Below, in pieces: positions 8,601-15,521 of a DNA stretch of 48,981 nucleotides (position 1 is the stretch's first letter; every line of letters starts with the position of its first letter). The notes under the pieces were generated by a model, which saw nothing but the letters and a program-made list of their open reading frames with translations, had not been told where the DNA came from and did not search any database. Origin of the DNA: GCA-2693325 sp036343635 (lineage in GTDB: Bacteria; Latescibacterota; UBA2968; UBA8231). The stretch is from contig JAYYVF010000047.1 of assembly GCA_036343635.1 (NCBI GenBank), forward strand, positions 1 to 48,981. The letters are read 5' to 3'. A program made the position numbers and the translations under genes.

Positions 8601-9050
8601 AGTCGAACGGCACACTTTGGGTTGGGCTCCGGACGGTCTGCCGACTCACTCATGATCGTATGGCCTGGAGGTTATCGTCAGGGTATAGCGTTAGGATCTG
8701 ATGCTTTGCGTATTGACCTAATAGAAGGAAGTATCCCGACTTGGGTTGCTGAGGATTTTTCTACGGATGCAAAAGGATCGAGCGTATTTAGCAATTTCCC
8801 GAATCCATTTAATGCGAATACCCGGCTTCGATTTTTTCTACAGGAGGATGGTCCGGTTCGCTGTTCGGTATACAATGTGCTGGGACAACGAGTGAGAAAT
8901 TTGATTGATGAGACTGTTTCGGCCGGTAGCCACGATACCCACTGGGATGGATTTACGGACGAAGGGCTGATGGCAGGAAGCGGCGTATACTTCTATCGGT
9001 TTGAAGTTTCAGGGATGATGTATAAAGGGTCAATGTCTCTTGTACGATAG
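5661..9050 (+). CDS. Giant secreted FG-GAP/VCBS-UnbV protein with C-terminal type IX-like sorting domain
   Basis: 1129 residues. The start is ATG 5661 or the adjacent ATG 5664, which sits better behind AAGGA. A hydrophobic Cys-rich signal peptide (FWICCMLCQMSSFLYA) is followed by two similar halves. Half 1 (about 46-460) has seven DxDxDGDxDL-type Ca-binding blade motifs and an ASPIC/UnbV domain (about 395-455). A beta-sandwich-like linker (about 470-570) follows. Half 2 (about 590-1020) again has seven such motifs and a second UnbV domain (about 956-1015). The C-terminus (about 1044-1129) carries NFPNPFN and SGVYFYRFEVSG, typical of FlgD-like/type IX sorting tails. The protein is presumably exported and attached to the surface, with adhesion or binding roles. 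It faces the porV-like gene across only 24 bases. Confidence 0.92.
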   Translation: MMSRFWICCMLCQMSSFLYAEIRFIDRTEKAAVVSSCTANGGAFGDYNGDDLPDLFVACLDRNVGSKLFENRGDGTFEDRSDRVNDVGAAMGGLFVDIDRDGDRDLYAIRFNRRNVWLMNDEEGLHPLPDSLLSRGYAGATSVSIADFDHDGFLDLFSIYRYSNPNELLLRPTVAGFNSQPEIQSVLSAGKDAFSSTVFDYNGDGNLDLYVAHFGYEDALHRNDGRAFFTPVGDSLGFTEVNFSVAGIPADYDSDGDFDLYVIHANERPNTMWRNEGGASFVPSDVGAEGNRSSSGASATDWDLDGDVDLLVSNVEGIDVYENDGHGLFVDVSGQALPNELRNEVKTAGITTSDYDIDGDIDALLLGLEGQDVLLNNESSRSHWLHIDWEKSRAATVQVTTLDHGSQWYMTGSDSRLGSSEDVQTYIGLQGPDPIQLRISWPSGYRQIIDNVAVDQTLKLSEPGRERDAHIGLVQLPDDHSTWREYLAMVEVINTGQTLGNNLRLQGRVDLEGKRVYEEEVNVPDIQAEARSLVALPGWEDYSGGPFTIQIDLKGAEDVSGYGHWEREVYRHHFVDVAEEMGVDDAGNGWAAAMADGDGDGDIDLYVSNGGSFGVDENVYYRNDVTHFSNVTDASGTADAGNGTGVTFADFDSDGDQDLFMSRGGFLPPGEPNRMLFNEGDGRFVDVSDDVGMSAVDASYAAVPGDFDGDGRTDLYVSQFRGQYNALYRNEGNFFTDERVERGIVSYQRYSGAAAAFSDFDLDGNIDLYASMFGTYDVFYANRSDDGYEKAQVGDEGDAVGIALGDYDADGDQDVYVVNQNWRSTLWQNDIDRQIFLDVGGRSGVENHGAGTGCAFGDYDNDGDLDLFVVNGAGANRVYMNRGNGTFQDVASLVGMLDTVRTRSIVLGDMDGDGDLDPYVVNEGFPNRLYRNEGNSNGWLQVNLHGTSSNVDAIGARLILYGEQESITREINGVAGLAQSSRTAHFGLGSGRSADSLMIVWPGGYRQGIALGSDALRIDLIEGSIPTWVAEDFSTDAKGSSVFSNFPNPFNANTRLRFFLQEDGPVRCSVYNVLGQRVRNLIDETVSAGSHDTHWDGFTDEGLMAGSGVYFYRFEVSGMMYKGSMSLVR

Positions 9051-9074
9051 TTTTTTCAAATGCGCCACAGGGTT

Positions 9075-10007
9075 TTAGAAGTGTCCCGTTAGCGAGATGC
9101 GATGTACCTCTCCCAAATCAACAAAAGAGCAATAGGCGTAGTCCAGGCGATATTGTTCGTGTCGGAATCCGGTTCCCCCTGACAGTCCTATCGGATCTTC
9201 ACCTGTTGAACCGGTCTGTTGCAAACTGTAACCGGGCCGAATGAACAGACCGCCCATCAGTTCCATTTCCATGCCAAAAGAAAAATATGCATCATTGTCG
9301 TTAGGTATATTGACGTCCAAAGCCAGAAGCATCGGCATCGGCATATGGGCAGGTTGATGAGAGATTCCTAAGCGTATATGGACGGGCAGCTGATCCTTAT
9401 TGTCGCCGGCATATGCACTACGAACGACTCCAAGGTTGCTTAATGATGCGCCAAGTCTCATTCCCTTCACGGGTCCTGCCAATTGAACACCTATGTCCAT
9501 GGCATACGCATCTGAGGTATACGTATCAATACTGGAATAAATCATTTTAAGATTCGTGCCGAGTATGATGCTCTTGTTTCTGAAGGCCCGGGTGAATGTT
9601 GTATAAATGGCTATGTCAGAAGCAGAGAAATCGCCCAGGTCACGACCCTCTATATCGGTTCGTTGCATTTTTCCGTAGGTGACATAATTTGCTGAAATCG
9701 CCCAGGGGCCGTTTATAGAAGGAATAGCAATGCTGGCAAAGCCTGCCTGGGAATTCACAAGATATTTGTTGAAGGACAATACGGCCTTACGACGATCAAT
9801 GCCATAGAGACCGGCAGGATTCCAAGAGGTCGCTTCGATATCCCCGGAAACCGTGCTGTAGGCTCCTCCTAAGGCTGTTGCTCGTGCCCCCACGCCGATT
9901 TTGAGAAAATTAAATCCTGTTGTTCCGGCATTCGGGTTGATGGCTTCCGCGCTAAAAGCATAAACGGACAGGAGAGCGAATGCAGTAGGTATAGTTAATC
10001 GGCACAT
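9075..10007 (-). CDS. PorV/PorQ-family outer-membrane beta-barrel protein
   Basis: 310 residues with a signal peptide (MCRLTIPTAFALLSVYAFSAEA). The following AGTTGFNFLKIGVGARATALGGAYSTVSGD and SWNPAGL are the hallmark N-terminal signature of PorV/PorQ (UPF0164) proteins. The rest alternates polar and hydrophobic residues as expected for beta strands and ends with Phe (ISLTGHF), typical of BAM-assembled barrels. PorV is the outer-membrane component that shuttles type IX secretion cargo in Bacteroidetes; in other FCB phyla the role is less clear. Its ATG follows the gatA TAG by four bases and its GGAGA lies inside the gatA end, so the two are probably co-transcribed. It converges on the giant FG-GAP gene. 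Confidence 0.88.
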   Translation of the reverse strand: MCRLTIPTAFALLSVYAFSAEAINPNAGTTGFNFLKIGVGARATALGGAYSTVSGDIEATSWNPAGLYGIDRRKAVLSFNKYLVNSQAGFASIAIPSINGPWAISANYVTYGKMQRTDIEGRDLGDFSASDIAIYTTFTRAFRNKSIILGTNLKMIYSSIDTYTSDAYAMDIGVQLAGPVKGMRLGASLSNLGVVRSAYAGDNKDQLPVHIRLGISHQPAHMPMPMLLALDVNIPNDNDAYFSFGMEMELMGGLFIRPGYSLQQTGSTGEDPIGLSGGTGFRHEQYRLDYAYCSFVDLGEVHRISLTGHF

Positions 10008-10011
10008 GGAA

Positions 10012-11475
10012 CTAATTCTCCGTGTTAGTAACTGGAGCAGATTGTTCTAAGGCAAAGGCTGCTCGTAATAAGTTTTCTTCCGCTAATACGGGTGCTAATA
10101 GTTGGGCACCAATAGGTAATCCGTCTTCAGCAGAAGTAAAAGGAACTGATATACCCGGAATACCTGCCAAATTTACAGCTACAGTATAAATATCGTTGAG
10201 ATACATTTCCAGAGGGTCGCGGGTTTGTGCTCCCACGGGAAAAGCGGTGGTGGGAGCTACCGGACTGAGTAGCAGGTCACAGCTGGAAAAGGCCTTGTTG
10301 AAGTCCTGGCGAATCAACGTTCGCACTTTTTGTGCTTTTAGATAGTATGCATCATAGTAGCCCGTACTCAAAGCATAGGTCCCAAGCATGATTCGACGTT
10401 TAACTTCCTGTCCGAATCCTTCGCTACGGGAACGAGTATACATTTCAATTAGATCGTCTGTCCCCTCTGCACGATAACCATATTTTACGCCATCGTAACG
10501 GGAAAGATTGGCGGAGGCCTCCGCCATGGCTATCAAATAGTAGGTGCCTATGCAATATTCAGGATTACCGGCAATGGGTAACTCTACGTCGACTATTTCA
10601 GCCCCGGCTTTTTCCAGGATTTTTGCGGCATGCTTGATGGCGGCTCCAATTTCCTTATCCAAATGATCGGGGAAATGCTCTTTGGCTAAACCGATCCGAA
10701 GTCCCTTGATCGTACCATCGAGATTTGCTGCAAAGTCAGGAATCGGCTCGTTAAGTGATGTTGAATCTTTTTTGTCATAGCCGGAAACAATATTTAGTAG
10801 TAATGCAGCGTCGGTGACATCTTTTGTCATCGGACCGATTTGATCTAATGATGATGCATAGGCGATGAGTCCGTAGCGCGAAATCCGTCCGTAGGTAGGT
10901 TTCAGCCCGACTACCCCACAATAACCCGCTGGTTGTCTTACGGATCCGCCCGTATCAGAGCCGAGTGCAAGGATGGTTTCATTTGCTGCGACGGCCGCTG
11001 CGGAACCACCACTCGAGCCACCGGGGACGCGAGTAGGATCTTTAGGATTGAGGACGGGGCCAAAAGACGAATTTTCGTTCGAAGAGCCCATTGCAAACTC
11101 ATCCATGTTTGTCTTTCCGATGAAGACAAGATCGGATGCCCGAAGATGTGCTACAGATGTTGCATCGTATGGAGATACGTATTCAGAGAGGATTCTGGAT
11201 CCACATGTGGTTCTTCCTCCCTTTACACAGAGCACATCTTTGAGGGCTATTGGGATTCCGGCGAATGGGTGCAGTGAATCACCTGCGTTTCGTCGATCGT
11301 CCACGTCGGCGGCTTGTTTCAATGCCCCTTCATGGTCCACACTAATGAAGGCATTTATTTTTTCGTCTGTTGATTCGATCTCAGAAAGAACGGCCTTAGT
11401 AACTTCTGTCGAGCTTATTTCACCAGCTTGTAGTAGAGCACTAATCTGGTGAGCCGTCTGGAAATGTACCGTCAT
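10012..11475 (-). CDS. gatA: Glutamyl-/aspartyl-tRNA(Gln/Asn) amidotransferase subunit A
   Basis: 487 residues, the normal length. This is the amidase subunit of GatCAB, which releases ammonia from glutamine to amidate Glu-tRNA(Gln) or Asp-tRNA(Asn). The amidase-signature triad is complete: K79 (PIALKD), cis-Ser S154 (PGGSSGGSAAA) and nucleophile S178 (SDTGGSVRQPAG). The C-terminal Gln-binding region (DAYYLKAQKVR) is present. GatB and GatC are not in this window: the upstream neighbour is tatA (10-base gap) and the downstream one is porV. No clear Shine-Dalgarno precedes ATG 11475. Confidence 0.95.
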   Translation of the reverse strand: MTVHFQTAHQISALLQAGEISSTEVTKAVLSEIESTDEKINAFISVDHEGALKQAADVDDRRNAGDSLHPFAGIPIALKDVLCVKGGRTTCGSRILSEYVSPYDATSVAHLRASDLVFIGKTNMDEFAMGSSNENSSFGPVLNPKDPTRVPGGSSGGSAAAVAANETILALGSDTGGSVRQPAGYCGVVGLKPTYGRISRYGLIAYASSLDQIGPMTKDVTDAALLLNIVSGYDKKDSTSLNEPIPDFAANLDGTIKGLRIGLAKEHFPDHLDKEIGAAIKHAAKILEKAGAEIVDVELPIAGNPEYCIGTYYLIAMAEASANLSRYDGVKYGYRAEGTDDLIEMYTRSRSEGFGQEVKRRIMLGTYALSTGYYDAYYLKAQKVRTLIRQDFNKAFSSCDLLLSPVAPTTAFPVGAQTRDPLEMYLNDIYTVAVNLAGIPGISVPFTSAEDGLPIGAQLLAPVLAEENLLRAAFALEQSAPVTNTEN

Positions 11476-11484
11476 GCTATATAC

Positions 11485-11757
11485 TCATGCATTATCCGGT
11501 GACTTTTTGTCACTACTAGTTTCGCTTGAGCTTTCGCCTTGTGACACGGAATGACTATCCGGAGTCGTTTCCATGGTAGAGTTTTGTTTTTGGGAATCAT
11601 CTTCGCTGATCTCTTCCTGAACTTCCCGAACTGCTCCACGGAATTCTCGTATGCCACGCCCCAAACCTTGGGCCATTTCAGGAATTCGCTTCGCGCCGAA
11701 TACGAGAAGAATGATGACCAGAATAATAAGTATTTCGCCATGCCCGAATCCAAACAT
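11485..11757 (-). CDS. tatA: Sec-independent protein translocase TatA/E component
   Basis: 90 residues. The N-terminus FGHGEILIILVIILLVFGAKRIPEMAQGLGRGIREF is the full TatA signature: a short membrane helix, the FG hinge, and an amphipathic helix. A charged, Ser/Glu-rich tail follows. It oligomerises to form the Tat pore with TatC, which is not in this window. AGGAGG lies 7 bases before ATG. It sits directly upstream of gatA in the same leftward run. Confidence 0.95.
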   Translation of the reverse strand: MFGFGHGEILIILVIILLVFGAKRIPEMAQGLGRGIREFRGAVREVQEEISEDDSQKQNSTMETTPDSHSVSQGESSSETSSDKKSPDNA

Positions 11758-11778
11758 GGAATGACCTCCTAATAGTTA

Positions 11779-12060
11779 CTAGTAACTGTACCGGTAATAG
11801 TACCACCCAAGAAAGAGCCCCAACATTGTCACCAGATTGAATCTCAAGGCCAATTCAAAGGAGAAAGATAGAATTATCAGGTTAAACATATGTGGTCCGA
11901 TAGAAAACGCGGCATATTGTAACAAGGCGCGCTCGACGATCGTATCAGGTCCGGCTACAAAGGCAAGTATGACGCGCAAAGCTTCCCCGGCAATATTGGC
12001 ACAGAGTGTGCTTGTCAGCAGTATAAGTAAAAGATGACTTAACGGTTTGTTGTTAATCAT
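11779..12060 (-). CDS. Small membrane protein, possibly DUF4321
   Basis: 93 residues with two or three hydrophobic segments (about 8-35, 50-70 and 73-90) and Gly-rich turns (IAGEALRVILAF, LGLFLGWYYYRYSY). Size, topology and the position beside core genes are like DUF4321 proteins, but that assignment is tentative. ATG lies three bases after the pssA stop with no clear Shine-Dalgarno, so it is probably translated by coupling. Its function is unknown. Located between pssA and tatA, an inner-membrane place is certain enough, but a role is not. Confidence 0.65.
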   Translation of the reverse strand: MINNKPLSHLLLILLTSTLCANIAGEALRVILAFVAGPDTIVERALLQYAAFSIGPHMFNLIILSFSFELALRFNLVTMLGLFLGWYYYRYSY

Positions 12061-12063
12061 AGG

Positions 12064-12771
12064 TTACGCGTGCTGTCTAATCTCGTCACGAAACAAACCA
12101 ACGATCCAACGATAGAGTCCGGAGCCTGTGTAAATAATCGTTATTGGGAAGAAAAAAGAACTTTCATGAACAACCAGTCCTATTGATACAATGAAGAAAA
12201 TTTGCTTCCCACGATCTGCGATCGAACGGCTACGGAAGTTAGGAACTGAATCATAGTCCAGGCGGCTGATCATCAAGAAAGCAAGCCATAGGACTAATAT
12301 CATGGCTATTGGAGTTCCATATGCTGTTTGCCAACTACGCTCAAAAACGCTGAATTGAGTTAAGCAGATCGCTGCGGTAGGAATTGGCAGGCCCAGGTAA
12401 TATCGCTCCGCTTTATCGCCACTTAGGCTCAGTGTATTGAAACGGGCTAAGCGTATTGTTCCACACAAGAGAAAAGAGAAGGCGATCGTAAGCCCGAGGA
12501 CCGTGTTAACAGATTCTAAATAATTCTGATAAATTATTACTGCGGGGACGAATCCAAAAGTGCAAATATCTGCGAGTGAATCAAGCTGAATACCAAATAT
12601 AGAATCCTTGCCCATGCGCCGAGCTATGGTACCATCCATTTTATCCAGCACAGCGCCAAGAAATACGAGCCAGGCAGCAGCAACGTAATTGTTTTGAAAG
12701 GCATAGTGCAAAGCAAGAAAGCCGCAAAGCAAGTTGCTTAATGTGAACAGTTGAGGGATAAACATCCGCAT
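12064..12771 (-). CDS. pssA: CDP-diacylglycerol--serine O-phosphatidyltransferase
   Basis: 235 residues of a polytopic membrane enzyme that makes phosphatidylserine, the precursor of phosphatidylethanolamine. The CDP-alcohol phosphatidyltransferase motif D-G-x2-A-R-x8-G-x3-D-x3-D is complete in MDGTIARRMGKDSIFG plus IQLDSLAD near residues 45-70. The N-terminal start MRMFIPQLFTLSNLLCGFLAL is typical of type II (Bacillus-like) PssA. GGAG lies 6 bases before ATG. No phosphatidylserine decarboxylase is visible here, although psd often neighbours pssA. Confidence 0.92.
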   Translation of the reverse strand: MRMFIPQLFTLSNLLCGFLALHYAFQNNYVAAAWLVFLGAVLDKMDGTIARRMGKDSIFGIQLDSLADICTFGFVPAVIIYQNYLESVNTVLGLTIAFSFLLCGTIRLARFNTLSLSGDKAERYYLGLPIPTAAICLTQFSVFERSWQTAYGTPIAMILVLWLAFLMISRLDYDSVPNFRSRSIADRGKQIFFIVSIGLVVHESSFFFPITIIYTGSGLYRWIVGLFRDEIRQHA

Positions 12772-12794
12772 TTAGGACTCCATCACAAAGTTAT

Positions 12795-13928
12795 TTACCA
12801 GCGTTGACGCTCTTTGGGCCATTCAGCCACTTGAACCGTCAACTCGATTGGTGTGCCGTAGCGCACCACGGAAAGAGAGCACTCATCGTCAACACGAAGG
12901 CTCATTAGTACTCCTAACGCATCTTCGCCACTGCGCATTCTTTCCCCATTTATCGCAACGATAACGTCGCCGCTTTCTAATCCAGCTATGTCGGCAGGAC
13001 TGCCTGCTGCAATTCGTGCAACGAGCGCCCCTTCTTTCGATTTGAGGCTAAGATATTTGGCTAATCTTTGCGAAATATTCTGGAGCGCGATGATGCCACT
13101 CCAGGCTCGTCTTACCTGGCCGTGCTTTTGTACCTCAGCGAGAAACTGCTTGGCTGTGTTTATCGGTATGGCAAAACCGATACCGATAGATCCTATACTA
13201 TAATCGCCACCGGTGTATATAAAACTATTGATACCGATTACTTGACCATCGGCATTTACAAGTGGTCCTCCACTATTACCTGGATTTATTGCAGCATCCG
13301 TTTGGATCATATCCCGGTAGTAATGTTCGCCTTGAGGTTGCGGAAAGTCGCGATCTAACCCGCTGACAACTCCGATACTCACGGTTGGCCCTAAGTCAAA
13401 TGGGTTACCAATAGCCACAGCCCACTCACCCACTAAAATATCGCCTGAATCTCCCAGAGGCGCAACTGGAAGTGATTCAGCCGTTACTTTGAGTATTGCA
13501 AGGTCTGACCCTATGTCTGATGCAATATATTCAGCTTCGAGTACTCGGCCATCCGGTTCGGGTAAAGATATGTTGATTTTTCTTTTATTTCGAGTCGGAC
13601 CGCCAACGACATGATCATTGGTCAAAATATACCCGGCGTTATTGAATATAATACCGGATCCTGTCGACGGTTGTTCGGTGTCCTCCGGAACTAAGTAATG
13701 GAAAGGGGAGAAAAATTCCATAAAGGGGTCACGTAAGCGGTAGGGGCGAAGTCGCCGTACCTGGGTTGTTACGTGTACGCTCACCACGGCAGGCTGGGCT
13801 GTGCGCACTGCATTGACTATTGCGGTATTCCTTGATTGCGAAATGGGATCGGCGCTAATCTCTTTTGTTAGGTTAGAAGCCGAAATAACAGCCACAAACG
13901 CGAGGAGTACCTGTCCGAATTTTCGCAT
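12795..13928 (-). CDS. HtrA/DegP-like periplasmic serine protease with one PDZ domain
   Basis: 377 residues. A signal peptide (MRKFGQVLLAFVAVISAS...) is followed by a trypsin-like domain with a complete triad: H106 (TNDHVVGG), D142 (GSDLAILKV) and S219 (INPGNSGGPL). One C-terminal PDZ domain (about 285-365; GSPADIAGLESGDVIVAINGE) makes it DegS/HhoB-like in layout. It is expected to degrade misfolded periplasmic proteins or act in envelope stress signalling. ATG 13928 has no Shine-Dalgarno, but a good promoter ends seven bases before it, so the mRNA is probably leaderless (see the 13935-13963 entry). It follows truA by about 56 bases. Confidence 0.92.
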   Translation of the reverse strand: MRKFGQVLLAFVAVISASNLTKEISADPISQSRNTAIVNAVRTAQPAVVSVHVTTQVRRLRPYRLRDPFMEFFSPFHYLVPEDTEQPSTGSGIIFNNAGYILTNDHVVGGPTRNKRKINISLPEPDGRVLEAEYIASDIGSDLAILKVTAESLPVAPLGDSGDILVGEWAVAIGNPFDLGPTVSIGVVSGLDRDFPQPQGEHYYRDMIQTDAAINPGNSGGPLVNADGQVIGINSFIYTGGDYSIGSIGIGFAIPINTAKQFLAEVQKHGQVRRAWSGIIALQNISQRLAKYLSLKSKEGALVARIAAGSPADIAGLESGDVIVAINGERMRSGEDALGVLMSLRVDDECSLSVVRYGTPIELTVQVAEWPKERQRW

Positions 13929-13934
13929 TTTAAA

Positions 13935-13963
13935 ACTATACGCAGGATTAAGTTCGGATGCAA
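13935..13963 (-). promoter_or_regulatory. Promoter of the htrA-like gene, predicted leaderless
   Basis: On the minus strand, TTGCAT (13963-13958), a 17-base spacer and TATAGT (13940-13935) form a good sigma70 pair. The seventh base after the -10 is 13928, the A of the ATG. Together with the missing Shine-Dalgarno this predicts a leaderless transcript. Confidence 0.6.
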
Positions 13964-13984
13964 AATTAGTTTAACTGATTTTAC

Positions 13985-14716
13985 TTAGTATTTCACCCAA
14001 AGAAGGTGGAGCCCGTGAGCAGGGGCAGTACGTCCTGCATTTTCTCGTTTACCAGAGACCAAAAGATCAGAAATCGTCTGGGGCGATCGCTTGCCTAATC
14101 CTATTTCAACCATCGTGCCTACCAAAATGCGTACCATATGTCGCAAAAAGCGGTTACCTTCAATCTCAAATACCCATTCGTTTTCTTGATGCTCCCAACG
14201 GGCTTCGAAGATCTCGCACTCTAACGTCTTAGGTATTGGATCTTGTTTACAAAAGGCGCCGAATAAGCGTTTACCAATTATTATGGTGCTGGCTTCATTC
14301 ATGGCAGTAGTATCAAGATCCTGAGGTATCGACCAGACATAATTTCTATATACAGCAATTTTACCTTTGCGTAACCGGTAACGGTAACGTTTTCGTTTCG
14401 CATTGTACCTCGCATGAAAATCTTGAGGTGCCTCTTTGACTGATAATATCGAAATGTCCTGGGGGAGTATTCCATTCAAACCGCGCATTATGCGATCCAG
14501 TGGCAGTGTCGTTTCTGTGTGTAGGTGGGCTACCTGATTAAGTGCATGTGTTCCGGCATCCGTGCGACCGGATGCGATAGGGGGAGTGGTTACAGTGCCG
14601 AATAAAACAGATAGGGCCTTTGTGATTTCTCCCTGAATGGTTCGAGTTTTTTCTTGGATTTGCCAACCGGAGAAGTCACTTCCATCGTACTCGATATTCA
14701 TTTGAAGTGTACGCAT
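13985..14716 (-). CDS. truA: tRNA pseudouridine(38-40) synthase
   Basis: 243 residues, full length for TruA, which isomerises uridines 38-40 in the tRNA anticodon arm. The catalytic Asp D53 lies in the invariant ASGRTDAGTHALNQVAH. Other family motifs are YDGSDFSGWQIQ at the start, RYNAKRKRYRYRL, and GNRFLRHMVRILVGTMVEIG near the C-terminus. ATG lies three bases after the ecfT stop, so the two are coupled. This ecfT-truA pairing is also the gene order of many Firmicutes. Confidence 0.95.
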   Translation of the reverse strand: MRTLQMNIEYDGSDFSGWQIQEKTRTIQGEITKALSVLFGTVTTPPIASGRTDAGTHALNQVAHLHTETTLPLDRIMRGLNGILPQDISILSVKEAPQDFHARYNAKRKRYRYRLRKGKIAVYRNYVWSIPQDLDTTAMNEASTIIIGKRLFGAFCKQDPIPKTLECEIFEARWEHQENEWVFEIEGNRFLRHMVRILVGTMVEIGLGKRSPQTISDLLVSGKRENAGRTAPAHGLHLLWVKY

Positions 14717-14719
14717 TAA

Positions 14720-15520
14720 TTACTGAATCACCAAAATGGAACCACAAATCACCGCAGTTATGAGGAAGGCTATTTTATCGTTTGTACAAAAATTTAAAGG
14801 CTTAAATTGCGTTCGAGGAGCACCTGGCTCATAGCCGCGGCTCTCCATAGCTAAAGCAAGTCGGTCTGCTCGATCGAAAGCGGAGATGAATAGGGGGACC
14901 AGTAATGGCAACAGGCTTCGAGCACGTTGGATCGGATTCCCTCCAAAGTCTGCTCCTCGCGACAATTGCGCTTTACGTAGGTTTTCGGCCTCCTCGACCA
15001 ATATAGGAATGAATCGGAGGGCGATAGAAATTACTAAGGCTAATTCAGCTACTGGGACTCGAAAGTATCGGAGTGGAGAGAACAATTTTTCCAATCCTGC
15101 TGTTATTTCCATTGGGGCTGTAGTCAATGTTAATAATGCTGATGCAACAACCATCGCGCACAACCGTAATGAGAAGAATCCTCCCTTCTGTATACCTTCA
15201 ATAGTCGCATTGGCGTGTATCAAGGGTAGTTCCCAGACAGTCGTGCCAGGTGTTAAAAAGGTGTGGAGTCCAAAGGTAAATGTGAGTAGCCAGACGAAGG
15301 CACGAAGGTTTGAAAGGACAGCACCAAGCGGCAGCTTTGCTAAATAAATTGTTAGTGCGAGAAAACATACAAAATAGACCAACCCTTTTGCGCTATGCGA
15401 AGATAGTGCAATGAGCATTAGTGATCCGCAGGACGCGAGCTTTGTACGTGGATCGAGACGGTGCACAACGGAATCACGGGCGATATAACGACCCAGGGTG
15501 ATGTCGCTTGAAAAAGCCAT
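14720..15520 (-). CDS. ecfT: Energy-coupling factor transporter transmembrane subunit (EcfT/CbiQ family)
   Basis: 266 residues with about five or six membrane helices. The two coupling-helix motifs with Ser/Ala-Arg-Gly are present: AQLSRGADFGG and AMESRGYEPG, which contact the ATPases. The N-terminal VVHRLDPRTKLASCGSLM is the usual EcfT opening. ECF transporters need EcfA-type ATPases and a substrate-binding S component; neither is nearby. The only ABC ATPase in the operon is the 17321-18091 gene, which looks like the partner of the 16554-17324 permease. The gene begins one base after the lipoprotein stop and precedes truA. Confidence 0.88.
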   Translation of the reverse strand: MAFSSDITLGRYIARDSVVHRLDPRTKLASCGSLMLIALSSHSAKGLVYFVCFLALTIYLAKLPLGAVLSNLRAFVWLLTFTFGLHTFLTPGTTVWELPLIHANATIEGIQKGGFFSLRLCAMVVASALLTLTTAPMEITAGLEKLFSPLRYFRVPVAELALVISIALRFIPILVEEAENLRKAQLSRGADFGGNPIQRARSLLPLLVPLFISAFDRADRLALAMESRGYEPGAPRTQFKPLNFCTNDKIAFLITAVICGSILVIQ

Positions 15521-15521
15521 C

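Noticed and set aside
10973..11452. Rightward open frame of 159 codons opposite gatA
   Set aside because: It is antisense to a fully conserved gatA with no site or family resemblance.
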